DNA from: Tunturiibacter empetritectus
GTDB lineage: Bacteria > Acidobacteriota > Terriglobia > Terriglobales > Acidobacteriaceae
DNA: 64,000 nucleotides
Assembly: GCF_013410875.1 (NCBI RefSeq)
Contig: NZ_JACCCU010000001.1
Location: 744,001 to 808,000 of the forward strand
Direction: 5' to 3'
The first letter of the stretch is position 1. The number at the start of each line of letters is the position of its first letter. The position numbers were made by a program, and so were the translations under genes. Below the pieces are notes generated by a model. The model ran no database searches. It saw nothing but the letters and a program-made list of their open reading frames with translations, and was not told where the DNA came from. This document shows positions 46,132 through 54,137 of the stretch, piece by piece.

Positions 46132-47076
46132 GTGAACTCGACCAGCCGCAGACAGTTTCTCACGATGCTTGGCGCCACTAGCCTCTCGGCAGCCGTTGCG
46201 CCTTCGCTTCTTGCTGCATCAGCGTCTGCCGGTGGGCAGGTTCGCGAGCCGTTCACTTTTCTGTTCGTTACCGATGCGCATCTTCAGCCTGAACTGAATG
46301 GCGTTGTCGGTACGGATATGGCCTTCAAGAAGGCCCGCGGGGTCAAAGCCGACTTTGCCATCAATGGGGGCGATCACGTCTTCGATGCGCTCGCCGTGCC
46401 GAAGCAGCGTGCGCTGACCCTGTTCGACCTCTACGACAAGACCGAACAGGATCTGGGCGTGAAGGTTTACCACACCGTCGGCAATCACGACGTTCTCGGT
46501 ATCTACCCGGCCAGTGGTATCGCGCAGGACGATCCGCTCTACGGCAAAAAGCTCTTTGAGCAGCGCTTCGGCAAGCTGTACTACTCCTTCGACCACAAGG
46601 GCCATCACTTCATCGTGCTGGACTCGATCGGCATCACGCCGGATCGCGCCTACGAGGGCCGCATTGACGCGGCACAGTTGCAGTGGCTGACGGCCGATCT
46701 TGCTGTGCTCGCGCCGAGCACACCGGTCATCGTCTCGGTTCATATTCCTCTCGTCACAGCGATCGCGGCATACATGCCCGAACTAGCGGTTGCGCCGCCT
46801 CACCACGGCCTGAGTGTCGCCAATGCGAGCCAGGTGCTTGATCTCTTCGCGGGACATAATGTGCTGGGCGTTCTGCAGGGGCATACCCATGTCAACGAAG
46901 TGGTTCAGTGGAAGGGCGTGCCGTACATCACGAGTGGAGCGGTGTGCGGCAACTGGTGGCATGGCACGCGTCTGGGCACGCCGGAGGGCTTTACGATCGT
47001 CACCGTCGCAGACAATAAGCTGACCACGCACTATGAGCCTTCGGGCTTTCAGTCGGTCGCTCCGCAGAACACCTAA
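46132..47076 (+). CDS. Tat-exported metallophosphoesterase
   Basis: A 314-residue calcineurin-like phosphoesterase. The start is GTG. The N-terminal SRRQFLTMLGATSLSAAVAPSLLA is a twin-arginine signal peptide. Metal-binding motifs in order are DAH (FVTDAHLQP), GGD (INGGDHVFD), GNHD (VGNHDVLG), the VSVHIPL histidine and GHTHVN. These define a dinuclear-metal phosphoesterase working outside the cytoplasm. Substrate unknown; similar proteins include cyclic-nucleotide and purple-phosphatase-like enzymes. Confidence 0.9.
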   Translation: MNSTSRRQFLTMLGATSLSAAVAPSLLAASASAGGQVREPFTFLFVTDAHLQPELNGVVGTDMAFKKARGVKADFAINGGDHVFDALAVPKQRALTLFDLYDKTEQDLGVKVYHTVGNHDVLGIYPASGIAQDDPLYGKKLFEQRFGKLYYSFDHKGHHFIVLDSIGITPDRAYEGRIDAAQLQWLTADLAVLAPSTPVIVSVHIPLVTAIAAYMPELAVAPPHHGLSVANASQVLDLFAGHNVLGVLQGHTHVNEVVQWKGVPYITSGAVCGNWWHGTRLGTPEGFTIVTVADNKLTTHYEPSGFQSVAPQNT

Positions 47077-47136
47077 AGAACAATTGCTCTGGGAGGTCTG
47101 CTCCCCCTATTGTTTGATTTCTTCATTTTATTACCG

Positions 47137-47151
47137 TGGTACATTGGTACA
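47137..47151 (+). promoter_or_regulatory. Direct repeat at the start of the RHH-like gene, possible operator
   Basis: TGGTACA occurs at 47137-47143 and 47145-47151, directly against the ATG at 47153. There is no ribosome-binding sequence between, so the mRNA may be leaderless. Tandem short direct repeats spaced one helical part-turn apart are the type of site bound by ribbon-helix-helix repressors, suggesting autoregulation. Confidence 0.4.
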
Positions 47152-47152
47152 C

Positions 47153-47416
47153 ATGGCGACATCGAAGAACCTGGTCGAGGTTGAGCGGATTCAGACCGGG
47201 GTCCGCATGGAGAAGCGGTTGCTAAAGGTGCTGAAAGCCGTGGCCGAGTTGAAGGATATGAGTCTGGGCGATCTGCTGGAGGGCATTGTGCTTCATGCGT
47301 TTGAGGGCAAGTCCGCGTTTTCTCCGCAGACTCTGAAAGAGATTGAGAAGTTGAAGAATATCTATGGCCTGACGCTGCGCGCGTTGGATAGCCATCACTT
47401 GAAGGAGCGCAGATGA
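47153..47416 (+). CDS. Small ribbon-helix-helix-like protein
   Basis: An 87-residue protein. I take the ATG at 47153 (MATSKNLVEVERIQTGVRMEKRLLKVLKAVAELKDMSLGDLLEGIVLHAF); the frame is open further upstream but without a good start. The strand-helix-helix pattern (VRMEKRLLKVLKAVAELKDMSLGDLLEGIV) resembles CopG/Arc-type DNA-binding proteins. It overlaps the START-domain gene as ATGA and so is coupled to it. The function as a repressor is inferred from the fold and from the repeated TGGTACA in front. Confidence 0.65.
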   Translation: MATSKNLVEVERIQTGVRMEKRLLKVLKAVAELKDMSLGDLLEGIVLHAFEGKSAFSPQTLKEIEKLKNIYGLTLRALDSHHLKERR

Positions 47417-47961
47417 GAGCAGCCACGTTACTTCCTCTCGCACTGGCCACCGGCGTGGTGAGCGCAGGGCAGCCTATCGCGATGGCGCAAACAGCGGCGT
47501 TGCCGGCTCATGTCAGCAATAGTTTTAAGTTCATTGTGCCGGCTCCGTTGAGCCGCGCCTCGGCTCTCTTCGGTCCGGAGGGAGAGCGGTGCTGGGCGGG
47601 CAAGCACTGGAAGCCCGAGTTTGTTCATCCTCAACCGGCGCAGGACGTCCAGGGAGCCATCTTTACGGTCCAGCATGGTCTGCATAAGAGCGTGTGGGTA
47701 AATACGGTCTTTGATCCGATTGTTGGCCGTATGCAGTATGTGTCCTTCATTCCCGACGCGCTGGTCTTTACGGTCGAGGTGCGACTCTCTGTTCTTGCGC
47801 CCTCGAGCACGAAGGTGGAGGTGACCTATGTTCGGACTGCTCTCGACGCAGCCGCGAATGAGGACGTGCTGGCCATGGGGAAGCAAGACGCGGAGAGCGG
47901 GCCGGAGTGGCAGAGGTCGATCGAGGAGTGCCTCGCCGCAGAGCGACAGGCTAAGCCGTAG
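47413..47961 (+). CDS. Exported SRPBCC/START-like protein
   Basis: A 182-residue protein with a signal peptide (LLPLALATGVVSAGQPIAMAQT). The rest reads like a single SRPBCC/START-type small-molecule binding fold: FKFIVPAPLSRASALFGPEGERCW, then IFTVQHG, VNTVFDPIVGRMQYVSFIPDALVFTVEVRLSVLAPSSTKVEVTYVRTALD, and a long C-terminal helix. It is coupled to the upstream RHH-like gene and followed 12 bp later by a nucleotidyltransferase-like gene. No ligand can be proposed. Confidence 0.6.
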   Translation: MRAATLLPLALATGVVSAGQPIAMAQTAALPAHVSNSFKFIVPAPLSRASALFGPEGERCWAGKHWKPEFVHPQPAQDVQGAIFTVQHGLHKSVWVNTVFDPIVGRMQYVSFIPDALVFTVEVRLSVLAPSSTKVEVTYVRTALDAAANEDVLAMGKQDAESGPEWQRSIEECLAAERQAKP

Positions 47962-47973
47962 CCGGAGGACGCA

Positions 47974-48699
47974 GTGATCTTCGGGGTTGCTCTTTCTGAG
48001 ATCGATAAAGCTCGAGCCGAGCGGACGATCCGCAAACTTGCCGGGCACGACATCTCCCGGTGGGCGTTGACTGGTGGACTTGCCACTGAGATTTACATAG
48101 TGCGGTGTGGCGGACCGTTCGAGCTTCGTCCGCTGCACGATATCGACTTCATTGTGCCGTCGTTCGATTGCATACCGAAGAGCCTTTCCAAAGACTTCCT
48201 TCTGCGTCACGTTCATCCAGGCGATCCTCCGGGGAAGACGCTGCTGCAATGCGTGGACGAAGAGACCGGGGTTCGGGTGGATGTGTTTCGTGCCTACGGA
48301 TCGGTGATGAACCGTGTTCATCCGATCGATGGGAAGTTCGAAACAGTTCCAATGATCTCGATGGAAGATCTGACGGCACGAGCGGCCACGCTAAGCTGGA
48401 ATCTTTGCGAAGGCCAGCCCGTGGCTCCCAAGTACGTTCGAGATTTTTTTAGACTGATGGAGCTTTCGACGACGGAGGCTGTCGAATCGGCCTGGCAGGA
48501 TCATAGACAAGCACATCGTCCGGAGAGTTTCGAGACGGCGGTGGCTGAGATTCGCAGGGCGTTGGAAGCGCATCGAGAGTTACTCGTCAGCCCGGTTTAC
48601 TCAACGGACACCAAGGCGCTTTGTGAGCGGTGTGTGGGGAGCGAGGCTCTTCCGCTGGCTGAGGCAAATCGAATTCTCGCGATTCTTGGATACTGTTGA
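47974..48699 (+). CDS. Nucleotidyltransferase-fold protein
   Basis: A 241-residue protein starting with GTG. The sequence WALTGGLATEIY, followed by RPLHDIDFIVPS and later GVRVDVFRAYG, is the GG...DxD...D layout of the minimal nucleotidyltransferase fold, as in AbiEii-type toxins and kanamycin nucleotidyltransferase-like proteins. The C-terminal half is helical. It follows the START-like gene by 12 bp. Enzymatic activity and substrate are unknown; an unpaired toxin-like role is possible, but no antitoxin is recognised except perhaps the RHH-like gene. Confidence 0.65.
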   Translation: MIFGVALSEIDKARAERTIRKLAGHDISRWALTGGLATEIYIVRCGGPFELRPLHDIDFIVPSFDCIPKSLSKDFLLRHVHPGDPPGKTLLQCVDEETGVRVDVFRAYGSVMNRVHPIDGKFETVPMISMEDLTARAATLSWNLCEGQPVAPKYVRDFFRLMELSTTEAVESAWQDHRQAHRPESFETAVAEIRRALEAHRELLVSPVYSTDTKALCERCVGSEALPLAEANRILAILGYC

Positions 48700-48899
48700 G
48701 GCGATCCGAGATCTCGGTAACCGCGCCGGGGAATTAGACTTCGACCTCTCGATTTTGCAGGGCATCGAAAAAATCGATTGAATCGCCCCGATTCCGGGGT
48801 ATGCTGGGTAGCACTTCAGACGAGGTCCACTTCCGAGCTGTCTCGAGCTGACTTGCGTTCTGCACTTAGGCCCCAATTCCATCTTTCAGGAGTGATGCC

Positions 48900-49436
48900 A
48901 TGCAGTGTCCCGTCTGCCACAACGAGGTGGCAACCCAAAATGCATTTTGTAACCATTGCGGTGCGCCCCTTGCCGCGGGTAGTGCTGCGAGTTCAACGGT
49001 GCCCCCTCCGCCGGACTATACGAATGTTCCGCCGGCTTACTCTACGGTACCGCCTGCTTATGTTGCAGCGCCGCCAGCCGCAACCAACCCAGGGCTGTCG
49101 GAGAATGCAGCGGCGGCCATCGCGTATCTCACGATTATTCCGGCGATTATCTTCCTGGTGCTCGAGCCCTTCAACAAGATGCCGCTGGTACGATTTCACT
49201 CGTGGCAGTCGATCGGTCTTTGCGTGGCGGCGTTTGTGCTGCAGCTGCTGATCTCCTTTGGGGAGATACTCCTGCACTTCATTCCGGGGATTGTTCTGCT
49301 GTTCTCGCTGGTGCATCTGGTGATAGCGCTCGGCCTTTTTCTGATCTGGCTGTTCCTCATCATCAAGGCCAGCAAGGGCGAGTGGTACAAGCTGCCGATC
49401 ATTGGCGACTTCGCCGAGAAGCAGGCGCGCGGGTAG
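48900..49436 (+). CDS. Zinc-ribbon membrane protein (DUF4870-like)
   Basis: 178 residues. An N-terminal zinc ribbon (CPVCHNEVATQNAFCNHCG, Cys pairs at 3/6 and 17/20) leads to a Pro/Ala/Tyr-rich linker. Four membrane helices follow, with the DUF4870-type NAAAAIAYLTIIPAIIFLVLEPFNK and VRFHSWQSIGL signatures. Role unknown. The last 38 bp overlap the convergent DNA methyltransferase gene, so the two 3' ends are antisense to each other. Confidence 0.85.
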   Translation: MQCPVCHNEVATQNAFCNHCGAPLAAGSAASSTVPPPPDYTNVPPAYSTVPPAYVAAPPAATNPGLSENAAAAIAYLTIIPAIIFLVLEPFNKMPLVRFHSWQSIGLCVAAFVLQLLISFGEILLHFIPGIVLLFSLVHLVIALGLFLIWLFLIIKASKGEWYKLPIIGDFAEKQARG

Positions 49437-50313
49437 ATCTTCTGGCCTCGGTTTTTTTGACTCTCGGGAGCGGCATGTCCTCTCTTCGGGGGGCGTAGGC
49501 TGTAAGACGTTTTTCCATCACGGCGATGGCCGCGGCGCTCTCGTCAACGAGCAGGAAGCTGCGATCGTGTCTGGCTGCGGCGGCTCCGGTCGTTCCGCTG
49601 CCGGCAAAGAAGTCGAGCACTGTGTCGCCTGGGTTGGAGTGGACGCGCACGATCCGCTCGAGGATGCCGAGTGGTTTTTGCGTGGCGTAGCCGGTCTTCT
49701 CCTTGCCAGTGGGCGAGACGATGGTGTGCCACCAGACATCGGTGGGGGTCTTGCCGCGGGCTGCTTTGGTGGCGCCGACCAGCCCGGGCGCCATGTAGGG
49801 GATGCGGTCGCTCTCATTGAGGTTGAAGGTGTAGCGCTTCGGATCCCTGGTGTACCAGAGGATGTTGTCGTGTTTGGCGGGCCAGCGTTTGGTGGCGCGT
49901 GCGCCGTAGTCATAGGCCCAGATGATCTCGTTCTGGAAGCACTCGCGTCCGAAGATCTCGTCGAGCATGACCTTGCAATAGTGAACCTCGCGATAGTCGA
50001 TGTGGAAGAAGAGGGAGCCGGTGGGCGAGAGGATGCGGTGTGCTTCGACCAGGCGTGGGCGCAGGAAGCCGAGGAAGTCGTCGAAGCGGTCGCCGTAGCC
50101 TGTGCCTCCGTTTTGCTGCTCCAGCACTTCGGTGCGGTAGCGTCGGCCGCCGAATCCGACGCGGTCGCCTGCCTCGTCGCGAATGGTCTTCATCTGGGTG
50201 CGGCTCTGGCGTTTGCCGGTGTTGAAGGGGGGATCAACGTAGATCAGCTCTACGGAGGCGGCTGCCAACGACTGCAAAACGGTGAGGTTATCTCCCTGCA
50301 CGATCCGGTTCAT
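49399..50313 (-). CDS. Lone beta-class DNA methyltransferase
   Basis: 304 residues from the ATG at 50313. The catalytic motif IV DPPF (27-30, VELIYVDPPFNTGKRQ) comes before the AdoMet-binding motif I FAGSG (236-240, DTVLDFFAGSGTTG), so the order is that of the beta class (N6-adenine or N4-cytosine). A conserved TQKPLGILERIV links the two. No restriction enzyme gene is adjacent on either side, which suggests an orphan, regulatory or anti-restriction methylase. The C-terminal 35 residues are Arg/Pro-rich. Its frame is open far upstream of 50313, but that part overlaps the PP2C gene and is spurious. Confidence 0.9.
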   Translation of the reverse strand: MNRIVQGDNLTVLQSLAAASVELIYVDPPFNTGKRQSRTQMKTIRDEAGDRVGFGGRRYRTEVLEQQNGGTGYGDRFDDFLGFLRPRLVEAHRILSPTGSLFFHIDYREVHYCKVMLDEIFGRECFQNEIIWAYDYGARATKRWPAKHDNILWYTRDPKRYTFNLNESDRIPYMAPGLVGATKAARGKTPTDVWWHTIVSPTGKEKTGYATQKPLGILERIVRVHSNPGDTVLDFFAGSGTTGAAAARHDRSFLLVDESAAAIAVMEKRLTAYAPRREDMPLPRVKKTEARRSTRAPASRRSRQ

Positions 50314-50418
50314 GCCAACGGTCTCCGCTCCTAACACTAACGTACCCTTGGTCTCTTCGGCTGCGACGTGTATTGTTCTCCTCGGATGGTTCTGCTGCAC
50401 ACGGCCCCCCGCACGAAT

Positions 50419-51270
50419 ATGTCTGCGACTCACCTCATCTACGCCATGCTCAGTCACCGCGGCCGCGTCCGTAAGGGCAATGAAGATACCTGCGCTGCGG
50501 CGCCTGAGATCGGGGCGTTCGTCGTCTGCGATGGCATGGGCGGAGCGGCCGCCGGCGAAGTTGCGAGCAATCTGGCTGCCGATACGTTTCTCGCGAATCT
50601 TTCTTCGCCGCCAGGTGGGCCCGAAACGTCGTTGACGCCGGAGACGCGTATGAATGCCGCGATTCAGGCAGCCAATCATGCGGTCTATCAGCAGTCCCGC
50701 CAGCAGCGGCAGTACAACGGTATGGGCACGACGCTGGTTGCCCTGCTGCACGCGCCAGTGGTCAAAAGCGAGAGCAAGGGGGAGAATGGCAAGGCAGCCA
50801 CTCGCCGTTCGCCGGCCAGTCATCTGAACTCCCGCGTCACCGATCCTCCGACGCTCTGGCTGGGCCACGTTGGCGACAGCCGCTGCTACCGCCAGCGCCG
50901 CGGCAAGCTGGAGCAGCTCACTATCGATCATTCGCTGATCGAGGAGCAGCTTCGCGCCGGGCAGATCACGCTCGATCAGGCGGCACACTCGCCCATGCGC
51001 AACCTCATCACACGCGCCATCGGTTCGCAGGCCACGGTACAGCCAGAGATTCAAAGCCATCGTCCCCAGGCGAACGATGTGTACCTGCTTGCGTCTGACG
51101 GTCTGACCCACGAGGTGACTGACGAAGAGATCGCGGAGATTCTGACTGCGATCCCCAGGCCGCAGACCGTGGCCGCGCTCACCAAGGCATGCGAAGATCT
51201 GATCACGACGGCCAATCGCAACGGCGGCAACGATAACATCACTGTGCTACTGGTCGCCGTCGCTCCCTAG
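50419..51270 (+). CDS. PP2C-family protein serine/threonine phosphatase
   Basis: 283 residues from the ATG at 50419; in-frame starts at 50386 or 50368 are less likely because the homologous part begins with MLSHRGRVRKGNED. PP2C motifs are present: RKGNEDTCA, VVCDGMGGAAAGEVAS, LWLGHVGDSRCYRQR, LASDGLTHEVTDEEI and NGGNDNITVLLV. The conserved Asp residues bind two Mn2+/Mg2+ ions. An insertion (KSESKGENGKAATRRSPAS, about residues 114-132) lengthens the first half. It likely reverses a Hanks-type kinase encoded elsewhere. It is divergent from the methyltransferase. Confidence 0.92.
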   Translation: MSATHLIYAMLSHRGRVRKGNEDTCAAAPEIGAFVVCDGMGGAAAGEVASNLAADTFLANLSSPPGGPETSLTPETRMNAAIQAANHAVYQQSRQQRQYNGMGTTLVALLHAPVVKSESKGENGKAATRRSPASHLNSRVTDPPTLWLGHVGDSRCYRQRRGKLEQLTIDHSLIEEQLRAGQITLDQAAHSPMRNLITRAIGSQATVQPEIQSHRPQANDVYLLASDGLTHEVTDEEIAEILTAIPRPQTVAALTKACEDLITTANRNGGNDNITVLLVAVAP

Positions 51271-51420
51271 CAGCCGGTGGTGGGTCAGTTTGTAATGAAT
51301 GACTGAGGTTGCCGAAAAGTGACTTTACGTACGTATAGAGGCGTTAGTCGCTCTCGTGGGCGGGGATCATCTAGACTAACGATCTCGGATAGAGTGTTGT
51401 CCAGGAGAGATGCCTTGGGA

Positions 51421-52026
51421 ATGTGGTTGGACGGTAGTGGAGAGAGGCTCAATCAGGCAGAGTTCGAGGTCGAAGTCACCAGTCAATCTGTCAACGTCCG
51501 CCTGAACGCATCAATAAAGTCTCCACGAGGAAGATTCTATTGGGCTGCCTTCTTCGTGGCGCTCTGGATAGCAGCGCTTTGCCTGCTCGTGTTTTCCAAC
51601 GGCAAGCACGGGAATCCGGGTATGTGGCATGACTTCGCAACGTATCCGATCAATTCTTCAGGCTTCATCGTCCCGCTGCTCATACTACTCGGCTGTTCGG
51701 CTTTGATGGTGCTTATCAGCTGGCGTTACATCGTGATGGCATATCCTTCGGACGAGATCTTTTACTGTGATCAGTCGACGCTGACAATCTCGAAAGTGCC
51801 TTGGCTGGACATTCACAACAAAGACTGGCGGATTCGCTCCTACCCTCTTAACCAGATCACAGGGATCAAATATAAGTCAGTAGCAACAGCAAAAGGAGGC
51901 GCTGTCTACGGCCTTCGCTTTAAAGCAGGAGGACGATCAGAGCGCGTTCTCCCCGGTCTAGGAACCCACGATGCCGGCAAAATTCTGAAAGCTGTCAAAG
52001 CGTTTGGAATGGATGTGAGCGAATGA
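51421..52026 (+). CDS. Two-helix membrane protein, PH-like C-terminus, unknown function
   Basis: 201 residues from the ATG at 51421. A GTG at 51319 would extend it by 34 residues; the extension (MTLRTYRGVSRSRGRGSSRL) looks atypical. Two helices (YWAAFFVALWIAALCLLVFS and IVPLLILLGCSALMVLISWRYIVM) flank a short loop. The C-terminal 90 residues are strand-rich (EIFYCDQSTLTISKVPWLDI, WRIRSYPLNQITGIKYKSV), as in bacterial PH domains. It is slightly richer in A/T than neighbours. Not otherwise identified. Confidence 0.65.
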   Translation: MWLDGSGERLNQAEFEVEVTSQSVNVRLNASIKSPRGRFYWAAFFVALWIAALCLLVFSNGKHGNPGMWHDFATYPINSSGFIVPLLILLGCSALMVLISWRYIVMAYPSDEIFYCDQSTLTISKVPWLDIHNKDWRIRSYPLNQITGIKYKSVATAKGGAVYGLRFKAGGRSERVLPGLGTHDAGKILKAVKAFGMDVSE

Positions 52027-52215
52027 CACACGCTTTCATGGAGACGAAGTGAAGATTAGGTACGCTGCTTGTGTGGAAGCCCTGCCGCTGTTCCCGCAAA
52101 CGGGGTTATAGGTAACTAGGTTGCCCCGGATTTCAGATTGACCCAATGCTAGCTGCCCCTGATTCCGTACCTCCCACGCAAGCTGCTACACTGCGAAGTC
52201 GTTTGAAACTCCACT

Positions 52216-53085
52216 ATGTCTGATCTGAAAGCTATTAAGACCATTGCAATCCTCGGCGCCGGAACCATGGGCAACGGCATCGCGCACGTCTGTGCCCGCT
52301 CCGGCTTCGACGTTATCCTCTACGATCTACAGCAGCCGTTTCTGGATCGCGGGCTCGCTGCCATCGAGAAAAATCTTGCCCGCGAAGTGGCGAAGAACAA
52401 GCTCACGCAGCAGCAGGCCGACGAGGCCAGAGCGCGTATCACTCCCACGCTCGACCGTGAGGCGCTTGGCAGTTGCAGCTTTGCCATCGAGGCCGCGACG
52501 GAGAAGTTTGCGATCAAGTCGGAGATCTTTCGTGATCTCGACCGCATCCTTCCTGCTGAAGCCATCCTCGCGACGAATACGAGCTCCATCTCGATTACGA
52601 AGCTTGCCGCGGTGACGAAGCGTCCTGAGCAGGTGATCGGGATGCACTTCTTCAACCCCGTACCGGTGATGAAGCTGGTGGAGGTCATTCGCGGCCTTGC
52701 GACCTCGCAGGCTACCTTTGACGCGGTGCATGCACTCTCGCTGCAACTCGACAAGAAGCCGGTCGAGGTCAATGACGCCGCGGGATTCATCTCAAACCGC
52801 GTGCTGATGCCTCTGATCAACGAGGCGATCTACTCGGTGATGGAGGGCGTGGCGACTGCCGAGGCCGTCGATCAGGTCTTCGTGCTCGGCATGGCACATC
52901 CGATGGGTCCGCTCACTCTCGCCGACTTTATCGGGCTCGACGTCTGCGCCGATATCATGCGGGTCCTCGCCGACGGGCTTGGCAGCCCGAAGTACAACCC
53001 CTGTCCGCTGCTGGTTCGCATGGTCGACGCCGGCTGGCTGGGACGGAAATCAGGACGCGGCTTCTACACCTATCCCACCTCATGA
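52216..53085 (+). CDS. hbd: 3-hydroxybutyryl-CoA dehydrogenase
   Basis: A 289-residue short-form 3-hydroxyacyl-CoA dehydrogenase. The Rossmann motif GAGTMGNGIA opens the NAD domain. The catalytic His-containing segment GMHFFNPVPVMKLVEVIRG (active His with conserved Glu/Asn later) and the helical C-domain HPMGPLTLADFIGLDVCADIM follow. It interconverts 3-hydroxybutyryl-CoA and acetoacetyl-CoA in fatty-acid or butyrate-type metabolism. It is followed after 85 bp by a MaoC hydratase, a related acyl-CoA step, so the two may be co-regulated. Confidence 0.94.
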   Translation: MSDLKAIKTIAILGAGTMGNGIAHVCARSGFDVILYDLQQPFLDRGLAAIEKNLAREVAKNKLTQQQADEARARITPTLDREALGSCSFAIEAATEKFAIKSEIFRDLDRILPAEAILATNTSSISITKLAAVTKRPEQVIGMHFFNPVPVMKLVEVIRGLATSQATFDAVHALSLQLDKKPVEVNDAAGFISNRVLMPLINEAIYSVMEGVATAEAVDQVFVLGMAHPMGPLTLADFIGLDVCADIMRVLADGLGSPKYNPCPLLVRMVDAGWLGRKSGRGFYTYPTS

Positions 53086-53170
53086 GCAAGATCGGCTCTT
53101 GCGGTTCTACACTAATGAGATCAGCCGAAGCCTGAAGCTAGACGCAGCATCCAAAGGAACAGGAGAGACA

Positions 53171-53626
53171 ATGCCCCAGGAGTTTTATTACGAAGACTTT
53201 TACGTAGGCCAGAAGTTCAATTCGCTTGGCCAGGCCAAGGTGACTGCCGAAGAGATCAAAGAGTTCGGCAGCAAGTATGACCCGCAGCCGTTTCACCTCG
53301 ACGAGGCTGCCGGGGAAAACTCCTTCTTCAAGGGTCTCGCGGCCTCGGGCTGGCTTACCGCTGCGATCGTGATGCGCCTTCGCGTGCAGTCGATCACGGT
53401 TGCGGGCGGGATGATCGGCGCAGGCGTGGAAGAGATGCGCTGGACCGAGCCGGTTCGCCCGGGCGATTCGCTTCGTACCGAGATCGAGGTTGTCGGCGTT
53501 CGGCACTCCAACTCCCGCAAGGAGTTCGGTGTGGTTCGCACCCGCACGCTTGCCTTCAATCAACGCAACGAGGTGGTGATGCGCTCCACAGTCAACTTCC
53601 TGGCCCCCGTCCGGCCCACCGTCTAG
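53171..53626 (+). CDS. MaoC-family (R)-specific enoyl hydratase
   Basis: 151 residues. The ATG at 53171 is preceded by AGGAGAG; the longer frame overlaps hbd and is not used. The hot-dog fold signature DPQPFHLDEAAG holds the catalytic Asp and His, followed by FFKGLAASGWLTAAIVMRL. The enzyme hydrates (R)-enoyl-thioesters or acts on branched or hydroxylated acyl-CoA. It forms a probable operon with hbd upstream and the small gene at 53645 downstream (18-bp gap). Confidence 0.92.
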   Translation: MPQEFYYEDFYVGQKFNSLGQAKVTAEEIKEFGSKYDPQPFHLDEAAGENSFFKGLAASGWLTAAIVMRLRVQSITVAGGMIGAGVEEMRWTEPVRPGDSLRTEIEVVGVRHSNSRKEFGVVRTRTLAFNQRNEVVMRSTVNFLAPVRPTV

Positions 53627-53644
53627 TAAAAGAACGAGCTTTCA

Positions 53645-53884
53645 ATGACCAGCGAGGATCTGGCTCTTCTCAAATCGAGTATCGACCTCGTCGTCACGCT
53701 TGAGACGGTCGAAGGCGAGCGGTTTCCGGCTCAAATTCTCTTCGTCTTCGATGCCGAAGAGACCCCCGATGTCTTTTACCTGAAGGTTGAGCCCGGTCCC
53801 AACGGCAACTTCGTCCCGATAGGGACTGGCGGTCATTCGACCCTGCTGGCGGATATCGCCGCGGTTCATCGTCTGGAGTCCTGA
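53645..53884 (+). CDS. Small conserved-looking hypothetical protein
   Basis: 79 residues (MTSEDLALLKSSIDLVVTLETVEGERFPAQILFVFDAEETPDVFYLKVEP...). The composition is protein-like and mixed, the ATG is 18 bp after the MaoC stop, and codon use matches neighbours. The predicted fold is strand-rich. No family is recognised. Its stop is directly followed by structured element B (53888). Confidence 0.65.
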   Translation: MTSEDLALLKSSIDLVVTLETVEGERFPAQILFVFDAEETPDVFYLKVEPGPNGNFVPIGTGGHSTLLADIAAVHRLES

Positions 53885-53887
53885 AAA

Positions 53888-54071
53888 GCTGTCCTGCCGG
53901 ACGGGCCCACTACGCGTGGGGCGGTCACTTCGTGACGTGTGTACCGCTGCGCCTGATCCTCCCGTTGGTCGGAGGAGAAGTTGATTCCGACCAACGGGAG
54001 GAGCGAGCGAAGCTTTAAAAAGGCGTGCGAACGCCCGCCCTCCGCGCAGGAGGCCCGTCCGGCAGGACAGC
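53888..54071. repeat. Multi-hairpin structured element, copy B
   Basis: Perfect 20-bp terminal inverted repeats (53888-53907 and 54052-54071) enclose five hairpins: CCCAC-tacgc-GTGGG (53906-53920); GCGGT...ACCGC (53921-53947) with an inner GTCAC-ttc-GTGAC; a perfect 15-bp stem (53958-53972 with 53987-54001); GGCGT-GCGA-ACGCC (54022-54035, a GNRA-type tetraloop); and CCTCC-GCGCA-GGAGG (54039-54053). The first and last overlap the terminal arms by two bases, so alternative pairings exist. It shares terminal repeats and most inner stems with copy A (17961-18180). It begins four bases after a stop codon and ends 64 bp before the MBL gene. Confidence 0.82.
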
Positions 54072-54137
54072 ATCTGGGGGGAACCAATCTGGTTACCCTG
54101 GCGACATACTCACAACCAATCGGCGTATCCTAACGTG

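Noticed and set aside
50314-51111. N-terminal extension of the DNA methyltransferase frame
   Set aside because: It is antisense to the PP2C gene, has no conserved residues, and the methylase proper begins at MNRIVQGDN.
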